Program-made: the position numbers and the translations under genes
The notes under the pieces: generated by a model
Told to the model about the DNA's origin: nothing
Seen by the model: the letters and a program-made list of their open reading frames with translations, nothing else
Databases searched by the model: none
Shown: positions 1 to 8,721 of the stretch, piece after piece
Position numbering within the stretch: position 1 is the first letter of the stretch
Layout: every line of letters starts with the position of its first letter
DNA from: Bacillaceae bacterium OF18-1A
GTDB lineage: Bacteria > Bacillota > Bacilli > Bacillales > Bacillaceae_G
NCBI GenBank assembly: GCA_027694045.1
Contig: JAQEWB010000002.1
Location: forward strand, 186,001 to 250,000
Reading direction: 5' to 3'
Length of the DNA stretch: 64,000 nt

Positions 1-288
1 GGAAAACTATCAAAAGAATCTTTACTACGAACGCAAGATATAAAGATTGCTGAAAAACAATTAACTACTATACATGGTATAGGACCTTGGACTGCCCACT
101 ATGTTTTAATGCGCTGTTTACGATTCCCTTCAGCCTTTCCAATTGATGATGTCGGTTTGCATAATGCAATTAAATTTATAACAGGTTCCGAAAGTAAACC
201 GACTAAAGCTGAAATAAAAAATTTTGCGGCACACTGGATAAATTGGGAGTCTTATGCAACTTTTTATTTGTGGCGAGTACTATACTAA
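1..288 (+). CDS. alkA: DNA-3-methyladenine glycosylase, C-terminal part
   Basis: This is the 3' end (95 codons) of a gene that starts before the window. It shows the helix-hairpin-helix signature of AlkA/EndoIII-type base-excision glycosylases (IHGIGPWTAHYVLMR) followed by PIDDVGL, where the catalytic aspartate of the family sits. By family it removes alkylated purines from DNA as the first step of base excision repair. The family assignment rests on this C-terminal half only; substrate range cannot be judged. It converges on pepT with a shared hairpin between them. Confidence 0.85.
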   Translation, partial: GKLSKESLLRTQDIKIAEKQLTTIHGIGPWTAHYVLMRCLRFPSAFPIDDVGLHNAIKFITGSESKPTKAEIKNFAAHWINWESYATFYLWRVLY

Positions 289-289
289 A

Positions 290-326
290 AGAACCAAGTA
301 GCACATTCGTACTACTTGGTTCTTTT
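290..326. terminator. Bidirectional terminator alkA/pepT
   Basis: The arms AGAACCAAGTAG and CTACTTGGTTCT form a long stem, followed by TTTTTT on the plus strand and a shorter T-rich tail on the minus strand. It lies between two convergent genes, so it probably stops both. Confidence 0.85.
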
Positions 327-1559
327 TTAAGCTTGCTCTTCGAATCGTCTTGCGATTTCTACAATAACTTGAACAGCTTTTTCCATAGTATCTACCGAAA
401 CATACTCAAATTTACCGTGATAGTTTTCACCACCAGTAAAAATATTCGGCGTCGGTAATCCCATATACGATAATTGTGATCCATCTGTTCCACCACGAAT
501 CGGCTGAATATTCGGTTCAATATCTAGACTTTTCATTGCTTCATAAGCAATATCAACGATTTCTCTCACCGGTTCAATTTTTTCCAGCATGTTATAATAT
601 TGATCATTCATTTCTAAAACGACTGCGTCTTCGCCATACTTCTCTTGCATTTGCTTCACAATGTTTTTAACATTATTTTTACGTGCTTCAAAATTTTCAC
701 GATCAAAATCTCGAATAATATAGTAAGCTTTACTTTGCTCAACATCACCATTTAAAGAAAGTAAATGATAGAACCCTTCATAACCCTCGGTATGTTCAGG
801 TGCCTCTTCTACTGGTAACTGTCCATTAAACTCCATAGCAAGTTTAGTTGCATTACGCATTTTATTTTTCGCTGTTCCAGGATGTGTATTCGTTCCGTTA
901 AACGTTAACTTAGCACCTGCAGCATTAAAACTTTCATACTCTAAACCACCTAATGGACCTCCATCCATCGTATAAGCGAATGATGCACCAAACGCTTCTA
1001 CATCAAAATGCGCTGGTCCACGGCCAATCTCTTCATCTGGCGTAAACGCAACTCTAATTTTTCCATGCTTAATTTGCGGATTATGTATTAAGTAATTCAT
1101 TGCAACCATAATTTCTGTAAGACCAGCTTTATCGTCTGCTCCAAGAAGTGTCGTACCATCAGTTGTAATAATTGTATGTCCTTTATACGATGGTAATTCT
1201 GGGAACTGCTCTGGTGTTAACACAACATTTAGTTCTTCATTTAAAGTAATTGCATTACCATCAAAATTTTCATGAATTTGTGGTTTTACGTTTTTCCCTG
1301 TAAAGTCTGTTGCTGTATCTAAATGTGCTAAGAAACCGATTACCGGAACATCCTTGTCCGTATTAGCAGGAAGTGTCGCCATTACATAACCATTGTCATC
1401 CATCGTTACTTCTGTTAACCCAATTTCTTTTAATTCTTCAACTAATAACTTACCAAATTCAATTTGTCCAGGTGTGGTTGGTACTGTATGACTTTCTTCA
1501 TTTGATTGTGTATCAATCTTTACATACCTCGTAAATCTTTCAATAAGTTCTTGTTTCAA
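327..1559 (-). CDS. pepT: Peptidase T (tripeptide aminopeptidase)
   Basis: This 410-aa cytoplasmic M20-family metallopeptidase releases the N-terminal residue of tripeptides. Visible dinuclear zinc-site motifs are GFLAHLDTA (His and Asp), [10 protein letters not shown] (bridging Asp), PDEEIGRG (catalytic and ligand Glu), YTMDGGPLG and the late GENYHGKFE histidine. The length matches the family. The start is a TTG preceded by AAGGAGTG at a good distance, which decides it over any internal ATG. It is transcribed alone; a TATAAT hexamer lies about 30 bases upstream of the start without a convincing -35. Confidence 0.95.
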   Translation of the reverse strand: MKQELIERFTRYVKIDTQSNEESHTVPTTPGQIEFGKLLVEELKEIGLTEVTMDDNGYVMATLPANTDKDVPVIGFLAHLDTATDFTGKNVKPQIHENFDGNAITLNEELNVVLTPEQFPELPSYKGHTIITTDGTTLLGADDKAGLTEIMVAMNYLIHNPQIKHGKIRVAFTPDEEIGRGPAHFDVEAFGASFAYTMDGGPLGGLEYESFNAAGAKLTFNGTNTHPGTAKNKMRNATKLAMEFNGQLPVEEAPEHTEGYEGFYHLLSLNGDVEQSKAYYIIRDFDRENFEARKNNVKNIVKQMQEKYGEDAVVLEMNDQYYNMLEKIEPVREIVDIAYEAMKSLDIEPNIQPIRGGTDGSQLSYMGLPTPNIFTGGENYHGKFEYVSVDTMEKAVQVIVEIARRFEEQA

Positions 1560-1615
1560 ACTTGTTCACTCCTTTTCTATTTCTTTCTCTATTATAATCC
1601 TTACGCTAAAATATT

Positions 1616-1963
1616 TTAACTTTTTTGACTGCAATAATTATGTAAGAAAATACATTGTTTAGATGTATTCATTAAAAGTTCAAAATCATATTGATTATCA
1701 AAATAATTCATCACAAGACCATGTGTACCAATTACAATTTTCTACCCTTGAAAACCTACACTCTTTAAGATTTTCATATACTACGACTTCTTTTTTATTA
1801 AAATTAACTAATTTTCCTATATTTAACACAGATCTCTTATAAGGACTTGAGATAAAAATATCAATCCCCCTGTTTTTCATATATCAGTTAACCCACGTGT
1901 TCTTTCATTTCCTTCTAATTTTGGTGATTCACCGTGCCTAACCATATAAATATATGTGCTCAT
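1616..1963 (-). pseudogene. Decayed histidine phosphatase family gene
   Basis: The remnant starts with a proper SD (AAGGGGGAATT) and ATG and reads MSTYIYMVRHGESPKLEG, the RHGE catalytic motif of the phosphoglycerate mutase/histidine phosphatase family. It soon hits a stop. The phosphatase core then resumes with IDIFISSPYKRSVL, and after a further frame change it reads IGTHGLVMNYFDNQY, containing the second catalytic histidine region, ending at a TAA at 1616-1618. At least one internal deletion and one frameshift separate these pieces, and roughly a third to a half of a normal ~190-aa protein is missing. The piecewise homology is seen directly; the function is lost. Confidence 0.8.
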
Positions 1964-1982
1964 AATTCCCCCTTAAAATACT

Positions 1983-2798
1983 TTATAAAATTTGCTGATT
2001 TGTTCGTCTAATCCACTCTCCTACTAAACTCTCAAATAATTCAGGCTGTTCAATTTGCAGATTATGTCCTGCCATATCTAACACTGCTAATGTCGCTCTT
2101 GGATAATTTTCCATAATTCCCATAATATCTTTGTAACCTACTGATATATCTTGTCTTCCAGCTAACAAAAGCACGGGCTTCTCATATTTTTCACGATGAA
2201 AATCCATAGTAAGGGGATAGCTCTTTTGCAATCTATCAATAAACTCATAATTAGCAATATCTAGTCCTGGTTTAATTTCCTCTTTAAATCGCTTGTATGT
2301 ATATTCATTTGCTACCACTGCTAATTCACAAAATCCATCTCTTTCGGTAGAAGTTAGTGTATTTAAAAACTCCTTATCTTGTATAATCACCTGATTATCC
2401 GGAAGAATCCTTTTTTCTGGCTCCGCTACAACAACAGGACATACTAATAGTAATCCGTTAACTCTTTCAAGCATCTTTGTAAGTATCCCCCTAGCTAAAT
2501 ATCCCCCGTAAGACTCTCCTACTAATAAAAAGTTTTTCGTTGGAATAATTTCTTCAATAAATGTAATTAACACTTCTAATACATGATCTGAACCATTTAT
2601 CCAATCAGGAGCATTTGATTTCCCCATACCAGGTAAATCAATATAAATTCGTTGATAACCTGTATCTTTTTGAAATGCTGATTCCATACACCTCATCATC
2701 AATCTATGGTCCGGAGCACAGCCATGTATGATAATGACTGGTTTACCCTCTCCCACAATTTCGTAGTATATTTCTGTATCTTTAATTCGATATAACAT
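1983..2798 (-). CDS. Alpha/beta hydrolase
   Basis: This 271-aa single-domain alpha/beta hydrolase has an oxyanion-type IIHGCAPDHR strand, the nucleophile elbow GESYGG and a C-terminal catalytic histidine in MAGHNLQIEQPE. The closest family feel is proline iminopeptidase or general esterase, but the substrate cannot be deduced. No signal peptide is seen, so it is cytoplasmic. The start is the ATG preceded by AGGGGGG. It stands alone between a pseudogene and a VOC gene and looks like ordinary accessory metabolism. Confidence 0.8.
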   Translation of the reverse strand: MLYRIKDTEIYYEIVGEGKPVIIIHGCAPDHRLMMRCMESAFQKDTGYQRIYIDLPGMGKSNAPDWINGSDHVLEVLITFIEEIIPTKNFLLVGESYGGYLARGILTKMLERVNGLLLVCPVVVAEPEKRILPDNQVIIQDKEFLNTLTSTERDGFCELAVVANEYTYKRFKEEIKPGLDIANYEFIDRLQKSYPLTMDFHREKYEKPVLLLAGRQDISVGYKDIMGIMENYPRATLAVLDMAGHNLQIEQPELFESLVGEWIRRTNQQIL

Positions 2799-2977
2799 AA
2801 AAAGCCCCCCTGTTTAGTGACAGTACTATCTACTTTGTAAAAATACACGTTCTTATTTTATACCTTTTTCAATTTTTAACAAAATTTAATTTTCTGATTA
2901 CAAATCGAAAGACTTCCCCCTAATTTGATTATTTGAAAAGGAAGCCAACAATTTTTGTCCTATCGAAATTGAAAACT

Positions 2978-3367
2978 CTATTCTTCTATCCTCATCAACA
3001 CAATTCTCCAACCATCTGGATCCTCTATCGTTATCCCTTTTTCTTTCCAATATGGATTTTCTGGTTCTACTTCATCGTATCCCAATGTTTGCAGCCTCTT
3101 ACTGATTTTTTTCATTTCACTATCTTCACGCATATAAAATACGAGTAAATTATCTGTAGTCGGAGCTGGACATGGGCTTCCCTCTACATGTCTTGTAAAT
3201 TCTAAATGATATTCTTCATCTGGTAATCCAAACATGACCCCATCATAACCTTCATGATCATTGAATTCACCTATACGCTTTAAACCCAATCCTCTTTCAT
3301 AGAATGCTATCACCTCTTCAAACTTATCTGTTGGACGTGCTATTCTAAACTTCACCCAATTTTTCAT
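2978..3367 (-). CDS. VOC (glyoxalase/bleomycin resistance) family protein
   Basis: This 129-aa protein has the paired beta-alpha-beta-beta-beta modules of the vicinal oxygen chelate fold. An N-terminal half has FYERGLGLKRIGEF, and a C-terminal half ends in IEDPDGWRIVLM, the usual last strand with its metal-site region. Members bind divalent metals and include glyoxalases, dioxygenases and antibiotic-binding proteins; the specific role here is unknown. A strong SD (GGAGGAAAGGT) fixes the start. It is monocistronic. Confidence 0.8.
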   Translation of the reverse strand: MKNWVKFRIARPTDKFEEVIAFYERGLGLKRIGEFNDHEGYDGVMFGLPDEEYHLEFTRHVEGSPCPAPTTDNLLVFYMREDSEMKKISKRLQTLGYDEVEPENPYWKEKGITIEDPDGWRIVLMRIEE

Positions 3368-3780
3368 ACCTTTCCTCCTATACTAAAAACTTTATGAATG
3401 ATTACATATTATTTTATATATTTAACATCTTTCTAGAATCCCCCATTAGTATGAAAATGGCTACATACAAAAGACTGTAAAACTTCCCTCACCTAGAAAG
3501 AAGCTTCTCATTTATTTCATATGCAATTTTACATCCTGACTTACAAATAACTAAAAAATCGTTAAAATCTACAAAATGACTAAATATACAAATTCTACCT
3601 AAATTATTTATAAACTAAAAATTATTGAATATATAACTTTTTCATTCAAGATAAATATCTAATTATTCGAACATTAACTCGTAAGCATGATTTTCACAAG
3701 GAAATCTGATACAATCCTTAAGTAATATTATTATGTATAGATATTAGGAAAATAACACATAATTAAAGAAGGTGCTATTA
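3368..3780. other. AT-rich intergenic region
   Basis: About 410 bases separate the divergent VOC and GGDEF-EAL genes. It is very AT-rich, with no ORF that has a ribosome binding site and no stable hairpin. A TACAAT hexamer near 3709 could be a -10 for the plus-strand gene, but no good -35 accompanies it. Confidence 0.5.
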
Positions 3781-6516
3781 TTGAGAATAAATAAAAATTT
3801 ACAATTATGTATATTAATAACGACATTAATATGCTATTCTATCTATTTCATATTTTTCTTTTTATTCCCTACCCATTTTTCAACTTCTGATGTACGCTTC
3901 GCTTCTTTCATAGTTGAAGCTATTACATTTATCTCGTTAATTTACTCTATTCATTCGAAGAAGGTTACTTTAAATCCCTTTTGGATATGTATCACAATAG
4001 CAATTGGTAGTTTTTTATTAGGAAAAATAGTATATACGTATCAAGATGACTTTTTCGAAATTCCAATCCAGCGCTTTACTGTTTCTGACGTATTTTACAT
4101 GTTTTTTCTACTTTTCTGCCTTATCGCTTTCTGCTATAAAATCTTAAAAGTATGTAATAAATGGGAGAAATTATTCTTTGTTTGTGATCTATGTATCGTG
4201 CTCGTTTCCATATTTACACTAGAATGGTATTTATTCAATCAACCAGATTTAAATATATTTTCCCTTTCACTAGGAGATATTTTTCTTTCATTTCTATATC
4301 CAATTGCAGATTTATTATTTTTGCTACTAGGTGTTAGTCTCTTTTTCCGTCCAACAGCTTTTAATTCCAAACGGAAAATTTATATTTTTATTTTTGTATT
4401 AATAAGTTCTGCAATTTTCAACTACATATATTTCTACTTACATAGTCATTTAGCAAATGACACTATAACCTTATTACGACTTTTATATAGAATACCTGTA
4501 TTACTTATCGCAATAGCTGCTTCTATTCCAGAAGATTATAATAGCAATAAAAATTATTTTATTGTACATCCTAAACTAGGGAAAAAAGTTTTAGTTGTAT
4601 TCCCCTATCTCTCCGTTGCAATATTAATTGGATTTACACTAAAAGAACAAACATCATCTTCAACACTCATTACAGGAAATTGTATCGCTTTTGTTTTCGT
4701 ACTTATTCGACATTCTATCGTACGTATGCAAAATGATAGCCTAACAAAAAAGTTACAAGCCTTTAATGCTCAACTAGAAGAAAAAGTTACTTTACGAACT
4801 TCTGATTTAGTTCATAAATCAGAAGCTTTATCTCAGAAACAGCAAAAATTCAAATCATTGTATGAATATCATCCTGATCCTATTTTTACGATTGATTTAA
4901 ATGGAATATTCATAAATGTAAATAAAGCCGGGAGTTTACTACTTGGAGCACCAACGAACGAGTTGCTCGGCGAAACATGTTTTTCGATTATTTTAGATGA
5001 AGATAAACATAAACTAGTATCTGCATTAGAAAAAGTTAAACAGCAAGAATCAGCATCTTTACAACTTAGTTCCCAATACAATGATGGATTTACTTATGCT
5101 TTATATGTAACCATCGTTCCTATTATGATAGATGGACAAATTTCAGGAAGCTATATTATGGTAAAAGATATTACAGCGCAAAAAAAACAACAAGAAGAAA
5201 TAAAATATTTAGCATTCTACGATACTGTCACGAAAATTGGGAACCGTGCCTTTTTCCATAAGAAATTAAGAAAAATGATAAAAAATGCTAAAACAGCACA
5301 AAGTGAATTTGCATTATTATATTTAGATTTAGATCGCTTTAAAATCATTAACGATACGCTGGGACATTCGTCAGGAGATTACATATTGGAAGAAGTAGCA
5401 AAGCGATTCCAATCATGTCTTCCATCACATACTCATGTTTCAAGAATCGGTGGCGATGAATTTACAATCTTAGTCGAAAACTACACAGATCAAGATTCTT
5501 TATTCCAGCTATGTGACCAATTATTTGAAGGTATGAACAAACCTTTTGGCATACATGGGCATACATTAACTTTATCACTTAGTATCGGTATCTCTATTTA
5601 TCCATATTCCGGAATCGATATCACTTCACTTTTAAAAAACGCTAATGTTGCTATGTATGATGCAAAGAAAAAAGAGTTTAACTCGGTCTCTATTTATGAC
5701 GATATAATCGCTAAAAAAATTGAACGACGATTACGATTAGAGAAAGATTTACCAAACGCAATTCAAAATAAAGAGTTGTTCCTTTTATACCAACCTCAAG
5801 TTGATAGCGAATATAACAAAATTATTGGTGCTGAAGCTTTAATTAGGTGGAACCACCCCGAATTAGGTATTATTTCTCCATATGAATTTATTCCGATTGC
5901 CGAAGAAACATCGCAAATTATTCCAATTGGAAAATGGACATTGGAGCAAGCTTGTAAACAAATGAAAGTTTGGCATACAGCTGGATACTCTCATTTGAAA
6001 ATAGGGGTGAATTTATCAGCTAAAGAATTTGAACATAAAGACTTTATAAAATTTATTGCTTCTACTTTAGCAACTACAAAACTACCCGCAAATGCTCTTG
6101 ATTTAGAATTAACTGAACGGATTGCAATGATGGACGAACGAGAAACATTAATCAAACTACGCACACTAAAGAATTTAGGAATTCATATATCAATTGATGA
6201 CTTTGGTACAGGCTACTCTTCATTAGCATACTTACCTTTATATCCAATCGATACTTTGAAAATCCCACGAGAACTTATTACAACAGCCGAAACGTGTGAA
6301 GATGGTAAGGAAATCATTAAAACAATCATCACATTGGCACATACGTTAGAAATGTCTGTTATTGCTGAAGGTGTAGAAACGAAAGAACATATGGATTTCC
6401 TCAAAAAAAATAAATGTCGCTTTATTCAAGGTTACTATTACAGCAAACCTATTCCAACAGATTCATTTTCTACTCTGTTGGAAAATGAGCTTATTTTTTA
6501 TAACGCTACGTTATAA
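3781..6516 (+). CDS. Membrane PAS-GGDEF-EAL cyclic-di-GMP protein
   Basis: About 911 aa. Residues 1-330 hold roughly eight to ten hydrophobic segments (an integral-membrane sensor), then a short coiled segment, a PAS domain (about 358-470), a GGDEF domain with an intact RIGGDEF signature near residue 555, and an EAL domain with AEALIRW near 684. GGDEF domains make c-di-GMP and EAL domains degrade it. EAL motifs present are NLSAKEF, ELTER, DDFGTGYSS, AEGVET and QGYYYSKP. However, the usual LKID reads LKIP, and the RxxD inhibitory site upstream of GGDEF is absent (LPSHTH). TTG at 3781 is preferred because AAGAAGGTG is a ribosome binding site that overlaps the alternative GTG at 3772. The sensed signal is unknown. 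Confidence 0.9.
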   Translation: MRINKNLQLCILITTLICYSIYFIFFFLFPTHFSTSDVRFASFIVEAITFISLIYSIHSKKVTLNPFWICITIAIGSFLLGKIVYTYQDDFFEIPIQRFTVSDVFYMFFLLFCLIAFCYKILKVCNKWEKLFFVCDLCIVLVSIFTLEWYLFNQPDLNIFSLSLGDIFLSFLYPIADLLFLLLGVSLFFRPTAFNSKRKIYIFIFVLISSAIFNYIYFYLHSHLANDTITLLRLLYRIPVLLIAIAASIPEDYNSNKNYFIVHPKLGKKVLVVFPYLSVAILIGFTLKEQTSSSTLITGNCIAFVFVLIRHSIVRMQNDSLTKKLQAFNAQLEEKVTLRTSDLVHKSEALSQKQQKFKSLYEYHPDPIFTIDLNGIFINVNKAGSLLLGAPTNELLGETCFSIILDEDKHKLVSALEKVKQQESASLQLSSQYNDGFTYALYVTIVPIMIDGQISGSYIMVKDITAQKKQQEEIKYLAFYDTVTKIGNRAFFHKKLRKMIKNAKTAQSEFALLYLDLDRFKIINDTLGHSSGDYILEEVAKRFQSCLPSHTHVSRIGGDEFTILVENYTDQDSLFQLCDQLFEGMNKPFGIHGHTLTLSLSIGISIYPYSGIDITSLLKNANVAMYDAKKKEFNSVSIYDDIIAKKIERRLRLEKDLPNAIQNKELFLLYQPQVDSEYNKIIGAEALIRWNHPELGIISPYEFIPIAEETSQIIPIGKWTLEQACKQMKVWHTAGYSHLKIGVNLSAKEFEHKDFIKFIASTLATTKLPANALDLELTERIAMMDERETLIKLRTLKNLGIHISIDDFGTGYSSLAYLPLYPIDTLKIPRELITTAETCEDGKEIIKTIITLAHTLEMSVIAEGVETKEHMDFLKKNKCRFIQGYYYSKPIPTDSFSTLLENELIFYNATL

Positions 6517-6535
6517 TTTTCAGCACAAATACTAC

Positions 6536-6590
6536 AAGAAAAGAAAAGGAAAGAAGGAACCATTCCTTCTTTCCTTTTTCTTTTCTTTGC
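6536..6590 (+). terminator. Terminator of the GGDEF-EAL gene
   Basis: A very long purine/pyrimidine stem (AAGAAAAGGAAAGAAGGAA against TTCCTTCTTTCCTTTTTCTT, loop CCA) ends in a T-rich run shortly after the stop codon. Confidence 0.85.
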
Positions 6591-6673
6591 AACTTTTCAT
6601 TTCCCTCACATATCATTTATTTAAGTATTTACTAATACATTTATGATAACAAGATTGAATAGGAGGGAATTAC

Positions 6674-7840
6674 ATGCATAACGACAACCAAAATAATAAA
6701 CTTTATAAAAGCACCCCTCTATCCCTCTTCCACATAAAAAATGAACTGAAACAAAAATGCACCACGACGAATAACTCCCTTTCCCCTCTTTCGAAAGAGG
6801 AAGAAATATTAATCCATACAATTAAAGAACGAACACAATTATTAAATCAAAATAACGTGACAAGAACGCGTGCTTACTATCAGTTTTACAAAAAACACCC
6901 TGAAATACATTGGGCATTACTTGGACATATGGTATCGCGTAACGGTGGTTGGAATATGACCGATTTAAAAGGAGACTTGTATACGAAGCTATTATCTGAG
7001 AAAGAGCAAATTACATTCTTTTCTTTTTTAGAACGAGGCAATTGGCTTATTTTTCAAGATGTATATCCGCAGTTTTTACTGTATGAACAAAGTTTAAGAA
7101 ATTCTAAAAATCTTTTTCACCTCCTCCCTCACCTTACTGTTTCAACATTTATGGAAACGATGTGGAACTTTTTTTGGAAAACCGGAAACAAAAAAATATT
7201 AGCAATTGCAACTATTATTAATGAGCAAAATTATTTAGAAAAAAGAGTAATTCAAAATGCACACTTTAAAAAAAGTGTACTAAATAGCATTGGATTTAAA
7301 CTATTTGATTTCTTTCAATTCAATCATATCCTTTTTCCCTTTTCTGAAAGTACAACGTCCCAAAAAACATTATTAATTGGCGATACAATGAAACACTTCA
7401 CTTCGCTGCATGAACGAATTTTACTAGGAAAAAGATTATACGCATTGCTATTTCATAATGAGCATATTTTATCTCAAGTCATACACTGGGCAAATACTCA
7501 CCCCCATACAGGTTCACGAAAAGATTATTGGCCACATTTATTTTCAAGTGTAAACGAATCCTTTTCCAGAGAATTTTATAAACGAAGAATAAAAAATTGC
7601 CAATTAAAAAATGATTCCTATCGTATATATAGCCCTGCACTTATTTATGCATGGAAAAATATAAAACATGAAGAAACTGAGCATACAGATTGGTTTAACG
7701 ACTGGCAAGTGATACATTATTTAACTGATAAGGAGGAAAGGAAAAGTGGACAAATTACAGCAGACTATTGCAAAACACTCGAAAAAATTGAACTCGCCAT
7801 TCTCACAAAGAAAAATGTCCTCCTTCGAGAAGAAGAATGA
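6674..7840 (+). CDS. DUF2515 family protein (YppC-like)
   Basis: The product is 388 aa with no signal peptide and no clear membrane span. The central block (TRTRAYYQFYKKHPEIHWALL, then MVSRNGGWNMTDL) is the recognisable DUF2515 signature shared with B. subtilis YppC. No biochemical function is established for the family. The start is the ATG after AGGAGGGAATTAC. The last 95 bases overlap the next gene in another frame. Confidence 0.75.
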   Translation: MHNDNQNNKLYKSTPLSLFHIKNELKQKCTTTNNSLSPLSKEEEILIHTIKERTQLLNQNNVTRTRAYYQFYKKHPEIHWALLGHMVSRNGGWNMTDLKGDLYTKLLSEKEQITFFSFLERGNWLIFQDVYPQFLLYEQSLRNSKNLFHLLPHLTVSTFMETMWNFFWKTGNKKILAIATIINEQNYLEKRVIQNAHFKKSVLNSIGFKLFDFFQFNHILFPFSESTTSQKTLLIGDTMKHFTSLHERILLGKRLYALLFHNEHILSQVIHWANTHPHTGSRKDYWPHLFSSVNESFSREFYKRRIKNCQLKNDSYRIYSPALIYAWKNIKHEETEHTDWFNDWQVIHYLTDKEERKSGQITADYCKTLEKIELAILTKKNVLLREEE

Positions 7841-8216
7841 TTTTCTAGCATTACTCATTACCATTTTTCTCTCTACTATTATTGGAACTGGCTTAGATGC
7901 TTTCTTTGTTTATGCACATATATATTCTTTTCCAGCTAGACCATTCGCATCAATATTTTCAGTTAATATAGGTTTCACCTTATTTGTACTACCAATTTTG
8001 ATAGCCGTTTTTATACAAATTACAAAAATATTATCTACCGTTTCTAGAACTCTACTTATTATTTCAATAGGTATTTGTGCTAGCATTTTTGAACAAATTG
8101 CTGAAAGGTTAGGATTATTTATACATAGTGTATATTGGAATCATACATATTCTTTATTTGGTTATATGATTTTCTTTTCTTTCGTTTGGAGAATATATAA
8201 TTGGGTAAAAAAATAA
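7746..8216 (+). CDS. CBO0543-like small integral membrane protein
   Basis: This 156-aa protein has four or five hydrophobic segments and the block LDAFFVYAHIYSFPARPF, typical of the CBO0543 family of Firmicute membrane proteins, whose function is unknown. The GTG start at 7746 has an excellent SD (AAGGAGG at 7729-7735) but gives a 95-base overlap with the upstream DUF2515 gene. An ATG at 7815, just before the first membrane segment, is the alternative but has a poor ribosome site. The arrangement suggests translational coupling. Confidence 0.65.
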   Translation: MDKLQQTIAKHSKKLNSPFSQRKMSSFEKKNDFLALLITIFLSTIIGTGLDAFFVYAHIYSFPARPFASIFSVNIGFTLFVLPILIAVFIQITKILSTVSRTLLIISIGICASIFEQIAERLGLFIHSVYWNHTYSLFGYMIFFSFVWRIYNWVKK

Positions 8217-8237
8217 AGAGACCATTATAGATCTCTT
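8216..8237. terminator. Weak convergent hairpin
   Basis: A six-base stem (AAGAGA/TCTCTT) lies between the convergent membrane-protein gene and yfmQ. It is short and its T tail is poor. Confidence 0.35.
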
Positions 8238-8238
8238 C

Positions 8239-8664
8239 TTAAGCATACTCTTCCGTTCTAGTTAATGATGTAGGTGTTTGAAGGCTTTTAGAGCGTAAAC
8301 GATAGGCAACGACTTTCTTTTTATACTGCTTTATTACATCAACATGCTCCTCATATCTATATAGAGAAAATCTAATCTCCTTATTACCTTTTTTCGTATC
8401 AATAACTATCGGATTGCCTTCTCCGTGTGGCGGAAAATAATGTTTATCTAAAAATAACGCTTCGTTAAAGTCATTGATAACTTGAAGCTTTCTTTCGCCT
8501 TCTAAATTCTTTCCATCTAATGATACAGTAGTATGTTCCTCATCAAGTTTTTGATGTAATTCAAACCTACTAATAATAGATTCTACAACAGAAGTTGGCA
8601 TACTAGAAACTAGTACTTTAAGAGCACCAAAAATAAATAATGTAACTATAAACCACGTTGTCAC
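8239..8664 (-). CDS. yfmQ: YfmQ family protein
   Basis: About 141 aa, with one N-terminal membrane segment (TTWFIVTLFIFGALKVLV) and a soluble charged domain outside or under the membrane. It matches B. subtilis YfmQ, a protein of unknown function. The start chosen is GTG at 8664, which has GGAG nine bases upstream; TTG at 8688 and ATGs at 8679 and 8673 are possible but the ribosome site overlaps them. It is convergent with the CBO0543-like gene and 33 bases or more downstream of the MocR gene. Confidence 0.7.
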   Translation of the reverse strand: MTTWFIVTLFIFGALKVLVSSMPTSVVESIISRFELHQKLDEEHTTVSLDGKNLEGERKLQVINDFNEALFLDKHYFPPHGEGNPIVIDTKKGNKEIRFSLYRYEEHVDVIKQYKKKVVAYRLRSKSLQTPTSLTRTEEYA

Positions 8665-8721
8665 TGTTATCATCTCCATATATTTCAAAATATAATTTTC
8701 GTTCCATAAGGTATGAATATA

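Noticed and set aside
1698..1880. 60-codon ORF taken alone as a small gene
   Set aside because: It is the middle piece of the decayed histidine phosphatase and has no start signal of its own.
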